DNA from: CAZUEG01 sp043798775
Lineage (GTDB): Bacteria > Patescibacteriota > Minisyncoccia > Minisyncoccales > GWA2-46-15
NCBI GenBank assembly: GCA_043798775.1
Contig: JAZDOL010000019.1
Coordinates: 1 to 11,141 of the forward strand
Direction: 5' to 3'
DNA: 11,141 nucleotides
Shown here piece after piece: positions 5,818-11,141 of this stretch. Positions within the stretch are counted from its first letter, which is position 1, and the number at the start of each line of letters is the position of its first letter. A model generated the notes under the pieces. It was not told where the DNA came from, did not search any database, and was given only the letters and a program-made list of their open reading frames with translations. Both the position numbers and the translations under genes were made by a program.

Positions 5818-7778
5818 GGGGTTGGCGGCGCGAAATTTTCCTCTGGGAAAAGAGGAAGGGTCTTATCGATAAAACTGCGCCAAATAGGACCAGCGACAGA
5901 GATGCCGGGCTCTTTCTTCATTGATTCGTTATTATTATTTCCTGCCCAAACACCAACCACAAGGTTTGGCGTATAACCGATTACCCATCCATCGCGATAG
6001 CCCTGGGTAGTTCCGGTCTTGGCGGCGACTTGATAGCGATCGAAGTATAAAATGGAATGAGTCCCAAAAATTGGAGCGCGGGCATTATTATCGCTCAAGA
6101 TACTATTTATTGTATCGGCAACCTCGGAATTCAACACCTTTTTTGGTGTTTTTTCATTTCTTTCAATAATTACACCATTACTATCTTCGATTCTCAAAAT
6201 CGGCGTCGATGGAATATATAACCCCCTTGTGGCAAATACTCCATAGGCGGTGGCCATTTCTAACAATTTTACCTCACCGCCACCTAAGACCAATGGCAGT
6301 CCGTAGAAAGAAGCCGGGCGCGTTAATGTTGTTATTCCGAAATTCTTTGCCGTTTGAATGCTTGCCTTCAATCCCGCAAAGTCCCTTAAAACCTTAACTG
6401 CCGGAACATTCAGAGATTGCGCCAATGCGTTTCTTAGGGTTACCGGGCCACGGAAGAGACCGTCATAATTCTGCGGAATATATGGATTACTGGCAGTTCC
6501 GAAATTTGTTTCTTCATCGATAGTGATAGTGTAATCGTGATAGCCATTAACAAAGGCGGTAGCGTAAACAAAGGGCTTAAAAGACGACCCGGGTTGGCGG
6601 TTTCTGATGGCGACGTTAGGATTCGGCTCGAATAAGCAGTTAACCCCGGGATTGCACCCTTTGGGTTGCGGGTCAGCAAAATAATCTTTCGAGCCGACCA
6701 TTGCCAATATCTCTCCCGTCTTCGGGTCAATGGCGACCATGCTGGCGTTGTAAGCATGTACTGCCTCATTCTTTGTCGCGCCGTCTTTTACCGCCTTCTC
6801 TGCCCATTCTTGTATCTCCCAATCGATACTGGTTATTATTCTCAACCCCTTTTCGCGGATATATTCCTCGCCGTATTTTTTTTCAAGAATATCTTTTACG
6901 TACATTACGAAATGGGGAGCGTATATTCTTTGGATTAACGGAACAAATATTATTTCTTTGCTTTTATAATTATCGCCATCGTTTTTCGATAGATATTTTT
7001 CTTTGACCATTCGATCAATCACATAATCCTTTCGGGCCAAAAGATCATTAAGACGCGGGCCGTACGGCGACAATCCGCTTGGCGATTTAATCATCGAAAC
7101 CAAAACCGCCCCCTCTTCGACACTTAACTCTGAAATATGCTTGTTAAAAAATGTTTGCGATGCCGTTTCGACGCCGTAGGAGTTGGAACCAAAGGGGATT
7201 TGGTTTAAATAGAATTCTAAAATCTGCTTTTTATCATAGCGTCTTTCCATTTCGAGAGTTAAGACCCATTCTTTAACCTTGCGACTAATCAGCTTGTCGT
7301 TTGTTAGAAAAGTCGACCTGATTAATTGTTGGGTGATTGTTGAGCCCCCTTGCCCAGCCTGTCCTGTTCTAATGTCGGCAAGAATAGCGCGAACTACCGA
7401 CGTGAGATCGACTCCGATATGGTGATAAAAATTTTTATCCTCGGTGGCGATAACCGCCTCTTGAACGAATAATGGTATTTGCGACAGTGGCACAATCTTG
7501 CGTTTTTCCTCTCCATAAATCGTGTAAAGCAACACCTTGCCAGTTCGGTCGAATATTTGCGCCGATTGACTAAACGGACTTTCGGTAAATTTCTCCGGCC
7601 GTGGCAGGTCTTTGGCAAAATATACAAAGACCAAAGCGCCAAGGATGGTCATCGCGATAAAAGCAAGACCGACGACCTGTAAGATGATAGACAATATTGG
7701 CAAAAACGGCTTGGTTCTTAAAGAACCACCCCCTTTTTTATCAGAAATAGTTTTCTTTTTTTTCTTCGGATTGCCCAT
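5814..7778 (-). CDS. Class A penicillin-binding protein (PBP1A-like, GT51 + transpeptidase)
   Basis: A 654-residue bifunctional peptidoglycan synthase. A lysine-rich cytoplasmic tail (1-24) precedes one membrane helix at about 27-54. The glycosyltransferase domain (about 70-250) has EDKNFYHHIG at 113-122 with the catalytic Glu113, and GGSTITQQ at 144-151. The transpeptidase domain (about 340-635) has the three penicillin-binding motifs: SSFK at 398-401 (nucleophile Ser398), SLN at 455-457 and KTG at 587-589. It polymerises lipid II into glycan strands and cross-links them outside the cytoplasmic membrane. The length is near the short end for class A enzymes, with no C-terminal extension after the catalytic domain beyond a Pro-rich tail. 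The start at 7778 gives a complete N-terminus but no Shine-Dalgarno sequence. It converges on dnaN with overlapping stops and is divergent from the tyrS unit. Confidence 0.95.
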   Translation of the reverse strand: MGNPKKKKKTISDKKGGGSLRTKPFLPILSIILQVVGLAFIAMTILGALVFVYFAKDLPRPEKFTESPFSQSAQIFDRTGKVLLYTIYGEEKRKIVPLSQIPLFVQEAVIATEDKNFYHHIGVDLTSVVRAILADIRTGQAGQGGSTITQQLIRSTFLTNDKLISRKVKEWVLTLEMERRYDKKQILEFYLNQIPFGSNSYGVETASQTFFNKHISELSVEEGAVLVSMIKSPSGLSPYGPRLNDLLARKDYVIDRMVKEKYLSKNDGDNYKSKEIIFVPLIQRIYAPHFVMYVKDILEKKYGEEYIREKGLRIITSIDWEIQEWAEKAVKDGATKNEAVHAYNASMVAIDPKTGEILAMVGSKDYFADPQPKGCNPGVNCLFEPNPNVAIRNRQPGSSFKPFVYATAFVNGYHDYTITIDEETNFGTASNPYIPQNYDGLFRGPVTLRNALAQSLNVPAVKVLRDFAGLKASIQTAKNFGITTLTRPASFYGLPLVLGGGEVKLLEMATAYGVFATRGLYIPSTPILRIEDSNGVIIERNEKTPKKVLNSEVADTINSILSDNNARAPIFGTHSILYFDRYQVAAKTGTTQGYRDGWVIGYTPNLVVGVWAGNNNNESMKKEPGISVAGPIWRSFIDKTLPLFPEENFAPPTP

Positions 7779-7812
7779 AGTTGTTTGTTTGTATTACATA
7801 ACCGATTAAACA

Positions 7813-7821
7813 ATTTTAACA
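7813..7821 (-). promoter_or_regulatory. Possible promoter of the PBP gene (extended -10)
   Basis: On the minus strand TGTTAAAAT forms an extended -10 (TGn plus TAAAAT, one mismatch to TATAAT). No good -35 is seen. The predicted leader would be about 28 bases. Confidence 0.3.
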
Positions 7822-7839
7822 CAATAGCAAATATATTTC

Positions 7840-7915
7840 TTGTTTTTAATCCTTACTGGGTCTATCGTTATTGGACAAAAGGTTTGTTGGACAAAAGGCA
7901 TAAAAATGATAAATT
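7840..7915 (+). promoter_or_regulatory. Candidate tyrS promoters
   Basis: Two arrangements fit. The first is TTGTTT (7840-7845), a 17-base spacer and TATCGT (7863-7868). The second is TTGGAC (7887-7892), a 17-base spacer and TAAATT (7910-7915) preceded by TGA as an extended -10. The second would start transcription at about 7922, leaving out the AAGGAG at 7917-7922, so only the first allows use of that ribosome site. Confidence 0.35.
7871..7898 (+). repeat. 12-base direct repeat upstream of tyrS
   Basis: TTGGACAAAAGG occurs perfectly at 7871-7882 and 7887-7898, a 16-base period. The second copy supplies the putative -35 TTGGAC. Could be a regulator binding pair; could also be a chance local duplication. 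Confidence 0.6.
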
Positions 7916-7916
7916 T

Positions 7917-7922
7917 AAGGAG
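7917..7922 (+). promoter_or_regulatory. Strong Shine-Dalgarno sequence before a leader ORF
   Basis: AAGGAG lies 10 bases before the ATG at 7933. It is the clearest Shine-Dalgarno sequence I found in the window, where the housekeeping genes lack one. It is what makes the short ORF worth listing. Confidence 0.4.
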
Positions 7923-7932
7923 TGAATTTACC

Positions 7933-8025
7933 ATGGGGCTTGCGCCCACAACATATTCTTATTTCGTCGCTTCGTTACGCCCACGGTTTTCCGCGAAGGG
8001 AGATAAAACAATAACTATTAAATAA
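7933..8025 (+). CDS. Possible 30-residue leader peptide upstream of tyrS
   Basis: A short ORF with a good ribosome binding site (AAGGAG, 10-base spacing) ends in TAA 13 bases before the tyrS ATG. The peptide starts MGLAPTTYSYFVASLRPR and is basic at its C-terminus. It contains two tyrosines close together (TYSY), which is suggestive in front of a tyrosyl-tRNA synthetase gene, where a leader peptide could sense charged tRNA-Tyr or couple translation to tyrS. I see no strong alternative hairpins or a T-run terminator in the gap, which weakens a classical attenuation model. It may be a chance ORF; there is no similarity evidence. Confidence 0.3.
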   Translation: MGLAPTTYSYFVASLRPRFSAKGDKTITIK

Positions 8026-8038
8026 CAACACGATAAAT

Positions 8039-9253
8039 ATGGATAAAGAAAAGAAAGAGGAATTAGTGAATATTTTATTGACCCGTGGCGTAGAGAATAT
8101 ATATCCCTCGAAAGAGTCCTTAAAAAATAGAATCTTAACGGGAAAATCGATGCGTTTATATTGCGGTTATGACCCAAGCGGGCCAACTCTCCATCTTGGA
8201 CACTTGGTTTCTCTTAAAAAATTGGCAGAATTTCAAAAACTTGGTCACCATGTAATTATGTTAATTGGTGATTTCACCGGAATGATCGGCGATCCAACCG
8301 ATAAAACAGCAGCAAGAAAAAAGTTAACCCGCGACGAGGTGATAAAGAACGCGACCCTATACAAGAAACAAGCTACTAAGTTTTTGTCATTTAGCGGGAA
8401 AAATCCGGCAAGGATAATTCACAATAGCCAATGGTCGGATAAACTTACTTTTTTAGACCTAATTGAGATTACGTCAAATTTTACTGTCCAGCAGATGATT
8501 ACTAGGGATATGTTCCAAAAACGATTGAAAGACGAAAAGCCAATATATCTTCACGAATTCTTATACCCCATAGCTCAAGCATACGATAGCGTGGCAATGG
8601 ATGTTGACTTGGAAATCGGCGGTAACGATCAAACATTTAATATGCTTTGTGGTCGGGATTTAACGAAAGCGGTAAAGGGTAAGGAAAAGTATGTAATGTC
8701 GTTGAAGTTATTAATCGACGAGAGCGGTAAGAAAATGGGTAAAAGCGAAGGTAACTTTGTTAGTTTGATGGATAACCCCAAGGAAATGTTTGGGAAAATT
8801 ATGGCTTGGCCAGACGAATTAATTATTCCAGGGATGGAATTGTTAACCGAGTCGCCGATGACGGAAATCTCGGATGCGAAAGAAAAGATGAGCGAAATGA
8901 AAATAAACCCACGCGACGCAAAGGCCAATCTGGCAAAGAAAATTATTACAATGTGCTATAGCGAAAAAGAGGCCGAGGGAGCAGAGAAAGAATTTAATCA
9001 GGTTTTCAAAAATAACGACCTTCCAGAGAACATTCCCGAAATTATTGTTGGAAACGAGAGTGTCCCATATACGGAATTGGTTGTTATTCTGAATCTGGCG
9101 TCATCTAAAGGAGAGGCCAAACGGCTGATTATCCAGAAAGGCGTCAAGATTAACGGTCAAGTTAACGATCGGTGGCAAGAAGAAATCACTGTTAATACAG
9201 GAATGGTTGTTCAGGTCGGGAAGAGACGATTTGCTAAAATTATTAAGAAGTAA
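8039..9253 (+). CDS. tyrS: Tyrosyl-tRNA synthetase (TyrRS, TyrZ-like)
   Basis: A 404-residue class I aminoacyl-tRNA synthetase that charges tRNA-Tyr. The Rossmann fold core has the HIGH-type motif HLGH at 52-55 (YDPSGPTLHLGH), the tyrosine-pocket region YPIAQAYDSVAMDVDLEIGG (176-195) followed by NDQ (196-198), and a KMSKS-type loop reading KMGKS at 232-236. An S4 RNA-binding domain follows at about 343-402 (TELVVILNLASSKGEAKRLI, then VKINGQ). The AYDSVAMD-x-DLEIGG-x-DQ pattern and the GKKMGKSEGN loop point to the TyrZ branch rather than the KFGKT-type TyrS branch. Length and domains are complete. The ATG has no Shine-Dalgarno sequence, so translation may be coupled to the leader ORF that ends 13 bases upstream. 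The gene converges on ruvC across a palindrome-rich gap. Confidence 0.95.
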   Translation: MDKEKKEELVNILLTRGVENIYPSKESLKNRILTGKSMRLYCGYDPSGPTLHLGHLVSLKKLAEFQKLGHHVIMLIGDFTGMIGDPTDKTAARKKLTRDEVIKNATLYKKQATKFLSFSGKNPARIIHNSQWSDKLTFLDLIEITSNFTVQQMITRDMFQKRLKDEKPIYLHEFLYPIAQAYDSVAMDVDLEIGGNDQTFNMLCGRDLTKAVKGKEKYVMSLKLLIDESGKKMGKSEGNFVSLMDNPKEMFGKIMAWPDELIIPGMELLTESPMTEISDAKEKMSEMKINPRDAKANLAKKIITMCYSEKEAEGAEKEFNQVFKNNDLPENIPEIIVGNESVPYTELVVILNLASSKGEAKRLIIQKGVKINGQVNDRWQEEITVNTGMVVQVGKRRFAKIIKK

Positions 9254-9292
9254 TTTTTTCGGTTTTCATTCTCCTTCGCGAAGAATCGTGAG

Positions 9293-9304
9293 CGTGAATT
9301 CACG
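9293..9304. repeat. Perfect 12-base palindrome downstream of tyrS
   Basis: CGTGAATTCACG is perfectly self-complementary. A second palindrome, CTTCGCGAAG (9274-9283), lies 9 bases to its left. Both are in the tyrS/ruvC convergent gap. Confidence 0.7.
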
Positions 9305-9332
9305 GATGAACACGAAGTAAATTTTTTGCTTC

Positions 9333-9349
9333 GGCCAGCTTAGCTGGCC
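9333..9349. terminator. Hairpin in the tyrS/ruvC convergent gap, possible bidirectional terminator
   Basis: GGCCAGC-TTA-GCTGGCC gives a 7-base GC-rich stem with a 3-base loop between two converging genes. The T-run (9322-9327) lies on the tyrS side rather than after the stem for that transcript, and the ruvC-side transcript has an A-run after the stem. It is therefore not a textbook intrinsic terminator, and position is the main support. Confidence 0.4.
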
Positions 9350-9359
9350 TTCGGCTCGT

Positions 9360-9890
9360 TTAGCGATCCTTCGCCGAAACTCCAACGAGGTGAGCCGTAA
9401 CATCGGGGAGCTTCATGTTATTGGCGCAATAAATGGCAATTGACAAGGCGTCGGCGGCATCGTCTGGACGGGGAGTTTCCTCAAGTCCCAAAAGAACCTT
9501 AACAATCTCTTGCATCTGGTTCTTTTCTGCTCGTCCATAACCGGAGATCGCCATCTTGACCTGAAGCGGCGTTGCTTCGTAGACTGGTAGTTTTTTTTGC
9601 GCTGCCGCCAATAAAATAACACCTCGAGCTTGGCTTACGGGTAGCGCCGTTTTGAGGTTTTTAAAAAAGAAAATACTTTCCACTGCCATTTTTTCCGGCT
9701 TGTAAACGGTAATGATTCTCGTCAGCTCTTGATATAACTTTTTTAGTCGATTAGGGATAGGCATTGTTACTTCGGTAGAAATTATCCCATAAGAAATGCA
9801 CCTGAACGGATTATTTTTTCGCAAAGGTAAAAAAGCGACTATTCCGTAGCCGGTAGTCGCTAATCCTGGATCAATACCGATGATGATCAT
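9360..9890 (-). CDS. ruvC: Crossover junction endodeoxyribonuclease RuvC
   Basis: A 176-residue Holliday junction resolvase of the RNase H-like fold; it cuts four-way junctions as a dimer at the end of recombination. The metal-binding acidic residues are visible: Asp7 in IGIDPGLATTGYG, Glu71 in MAVESIFF, and Asp144 and Asp147 in RPDDAADAL. The central stretch SQARGVILLAAA and the TPLQVKMAISGYGRAEKNQM segment are typical of the family. The length agrees with other RuvC proteins. It lies 67 bases after yebC on the same strand, the usual yebC-ruvC pairing, but ruvA and ruvB do not follow, as the next gene is the converging tyrS. No Shine-Dalgarno sequence precedes the ATG at 9890. Confidence 0.96.
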   Translation of the reverse strand: MIIIGIDPGLATTGYGIVAFLPLRKNNPFRCISYGIISTEVTMPIPNRLKKLYQELTRIITVYKPEKMAVESIFFFKNLKTALPVSQARGVILLAAAQKKLPVYEATPLQVKMAISGYGRAEKNQMQEIVKVLLGLEETPRPDDAADALSIAIYCANNMKLPDVTAHLVGVSAKDR

Positions 9891-9957
9891 TGTTTAACAG
9901 CTTGTTATCTTCTTAGAACGAAATAGCAACGTCGTGATGTTGTAGCCCCGATGATTG

Positions 9958-10677
9958 TTAATCAGAAATGTTTGAATAAACGTCGTTTACCGAGTCATTA
10001 TCACTTAAGATGTCAAAAAGTCGTTCGCAGGCCTCGCGATCTTTCTCGACAACATCAATTGCCTCCTTGGGAATCCATTCCATGTTCGCCGAATCGGTTT
10101 CGATTCCTTTTTCTAATAAATTACCCCTAACAGTTTCCATTAGGGGAGTGTTTATAAATATTAACAAGGAGTCCTCTTTCCATAACAAATCCTCGGCGCC
10201 GGCTTCGATTGCCTTTAGTTCGATATCCTCTTTCTTGGCGTTTCCGTCGATCGCTACAACGATCACCCCCTTCTGTTCAAACATCCACTTAATTGATCCA
10301 GATTCAACAAACTTTCCACCATGTTGCGCGAGGGCTTGTTTTATCTCGTTGATTGTTCGATTCTTATTGTCGGTGATTCCGTCTACTAGAATGGCGACTC
10401 CCCCCGGGCCGTAACCTTCAACAAGGAATTCTTCGAGGATTACTCCATCTAAATTGCCGCTGCCTTTGTTTATCGCTCGTTCAACATTGTCTTTTGGCAT
10501 ATTTATCGATTTTGCTTTTTCGATAACAACCCGTAATTTAGAGTTAGTTTCCGGATTATTGCCACCACGCGCCGCGATTGTCAGTTCTTTCGCCAGCCTA
10601 GAAAACGCCTTTCCTCTTTGAGCGTCGGTTGCTTCTTTTTTGTGTTTAATCCCTGCGTAATGAGAATGACCGGACAT
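9958..10677 (-). CDS. yebC: YebC/TACO1-family protein
   Basis: A 239-residue member of the YebC/TACO1 family, of normal length. The start MSGHSHYAGIKHKKEATDAQRGKAFS is a variant of the family's MSGHSKWANIKHKK opening. NPETNSKLRVVIEKAKSINM (41-60) and EGYGPGGVAILVD (87-99) are further hallmarks, and TDNKNRTINEIK (102-113) follows. YebC proteins were annotated as transcription regulators; more recent work on the family supports a role in helping ribosomes translate proline-rich stretches, like mitochondrial TACO1. Its position just upstream of ruvC is widely conserved. The ATG at 10677 has no Shine-Dalgarno sequence, and a candidate promoter lies about 70 to 100 bases upstream. Confidence 0.95.
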   Translation of the reverse strand: MSGHSHYAGIKHKKEATDAQRGKAFSRLAKELTIAARGGNNPETNSKLRVVIEKAKSINMPKDNVERAINKGSGNLDGVILEEFLVEGYGPGGVAILVDGITDNKNRTINEIKQALAQHGGKFVESGSIKWMFEQKGVIVVAIDGNAKKEDIELKAIEAGAEDLLWKEDSLLIFINTPLMETVRGNLLEKGIETDSANMEWIPKEAIDVVEKDREACERLFDILSDNDSVNDVYSNISD

Positions 10678-10885
10678 ATTGGGCGAAAGTTAAATTTGAG
10701 TAAAAGGCCTCTCGGTAGTTGTTTCTTTCTGTAAGTTTATTTACTATCGTAGCAATAATAGGCGAAAATTCAAGGGGATAACCAGTGGATTACAACCATA
10801 TTGTCATTCTTTGATGATATTGCTAAAATATACATATTCGCTAAGATAGTTACTTTAAGTCGGAAGAGGTTGATCAAGGGTTCTC
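10678..10885. other. Intergenic region between yebC and the IS66-like end
   Basis: About 208 bases of AT-rich sequence with no convincing ORF or RNA gene. Apart from the yebC promoter candidate I see nothing further in it. Confidence 0.5.
10746..10773 (-). promoter_or_regulatory. Possible yebC promoter
   Basis: On the minus strand TTGAAT (10768-10773), a 16-base spacer and TACGAT (10746-10751) form a fair sigma-70-like pair 69 bases before the yebC start. Motif match only. Confidence 0.3.
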
Positions 10886-11141
10886 GTAACTCCTCACCCA
10901 CCCGAAGCGATGCTCTCTAAAACAAGGGTTTTCATGGCAGGATAAATATCCTGCTTTTTGTTTTCCATTCTCAAAGTTTCTATGACCGAAGGGTTGATTC
11001 AATGAACTTTAGCGCCTTTGGTGCTTTTGGAGCCGCCGGAGATTTTTCTTGTTAAAACAGCGGGACGGATGGCGCGTTCGGCGACATTGTTCTCCGGAGA
11101 AACATCAAAGTTAGAAACACAGGCAACCAGCTCGCCGGCAA
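10886..11141 (-). mobile_element. Partial IS66-like insertion sequence, right end
   Basis: The transposase fragment runs off the window. Just after its terminal stop, a GTAAC sequence at 10886-10890 resembles the GTAA-type termini of IS66 elements and, read inward, would make 10886 the outer edge. If so, GGGTTCTC (10878-10885) would be one copy of the 8-base target duplication. Both points are inferred; the other end is needed. Confidence 0.45.
10894..11141 (-). pseudogene. IS66-family transposase C-terminus, interrupted by an in-frame TGA
   Basis: The minus-strand frame entering from the window edge reads AGELVACVSNFDVSPE followed by NNVAERAIRPAVLTRKISGG. The NNxAERAIRP block is the IS66-family transposase signature holding the last catalytic Glu of the DDE triad, and the RK-x-SGG-x5-KGAK stretch follows as in the family. 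The frame then meets TGA at 10999-11001 and, past it, stays open for 34 sensible codons (INPSVIETLRMENKKQDIYP, then AMKTLVLESIA) until another TGA at 10894. The continuation fits the expected C-terminus of the family, so the first TGA looks like a point mutation in a decaying copy. Two other genes in the window end in TGA, so a reassigned code is unlikely. The rest of the element lies beyond the window. Confidence 0.75.

Larger units (their letters stand above)
7779..8038. other. Divergent control region between the PBP gene and tyrS
   Basis: A 260-base gap containing a candidate promoter for each direction, a 12-base direct repeat (7871-7882 and 7887-7898) and a possible 30-codon leader ORF (7933-8025). 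No tRNA and no T-box antiterminator sequence are visible. Confidence 0.6.

Noticed and set aside
7840..7932. Extended form of the tyrS leader ORF starting at 7840
   Set aside because: The upstream ATG has no ribosome site, and its codons cross the direct repeat and both candidate promoters. The ATG at 7933 is better placed.
7840..8038. T-box riboswitch or tRNA gene upstream of tyrS
   Set aside because: No T-box core (AGGGTGGNACCGCG), no specifier-loop stem and no tRNA T-arm or anticodon arm could be found.
10999..11001. In-frame TGA as evidence for a recoded TGA (Gly or Trp), as in some Patescibacteria
   Set aside because: yidC and jag end in TGA at sensible places, and reading through the jag TGA would run far into the opposing gene. 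No complete gene here uses TGA as a sense codon.

Overview
The window looks like the replication-origin neighbourhood of a small bacterial genome, most likely a member of the Patescibacteria (Candidate Phyla Radiation). This placement is an inference. It rests on the compact core genes, a short Jag without its usual N-terminal domain, the near absence of Shine-Dalgarno sequences before the genes, GC-rich TCCGCC hairpin repeats and an IS66-type transposase remnant. I could not run a database search. The genetic code appears standard: yidC and jag both end in TGA, and no complete gene needs TGA as a sense codon.

Layout. (1) Bases 1-1033, plus strand: the 3' part of a large cysteine-rich, probably exported protein with beta/gamma-crystallin-like segments. 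(2) 1037-2717, minus strand: the conserved rpmH-rnpA-yidC-jag operon. (3) 2718-3121: an intergenic region with two copies of a double-hairpin repeat, two DnaA-box-like sites and a strong dnaA promoter. (4) 3122-5817, plus strand: dnaA and dnaN, separated by an AT-rich gap with a nested inverted repeat and a possible DnaA-trio unwinding element. The rpmH/dnaA strand switch and the two gaps flanking dnaA make this the likely oriC. (5) 5814-7778, minus strand: a class A penicillin-binding protein whose stop codon overlaps that of dnaN; recF is not next to dnaN. (6) 7779-9253, plus strand: a divergent control region with a possible 30-codon leader ORF, then tyrS. (7) 9254-9359: a palindrome-rich convergent gap. 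(8) 9360-10677, minus strand: yebC then ruvC. (9) 10886-11141: the end of an IS66-like element whose transposase frame is broken by an in-frame TGA.

Functionally, the core is housekeeping: replication initiation and the sliding clamp, ribosomal protein L34, the RNase P protein, membrane protein insertion, peptidoglycan synthesis, tyrosyl-tRNA charging, Holliday junction resolution and a YebC/TACO1-type factor. The less ordinary parts are the origin-associated repeats, the tyrS leader region, the cysteine-rich protein and the decaying IS. I did not find a clearly new multi-gene system here.
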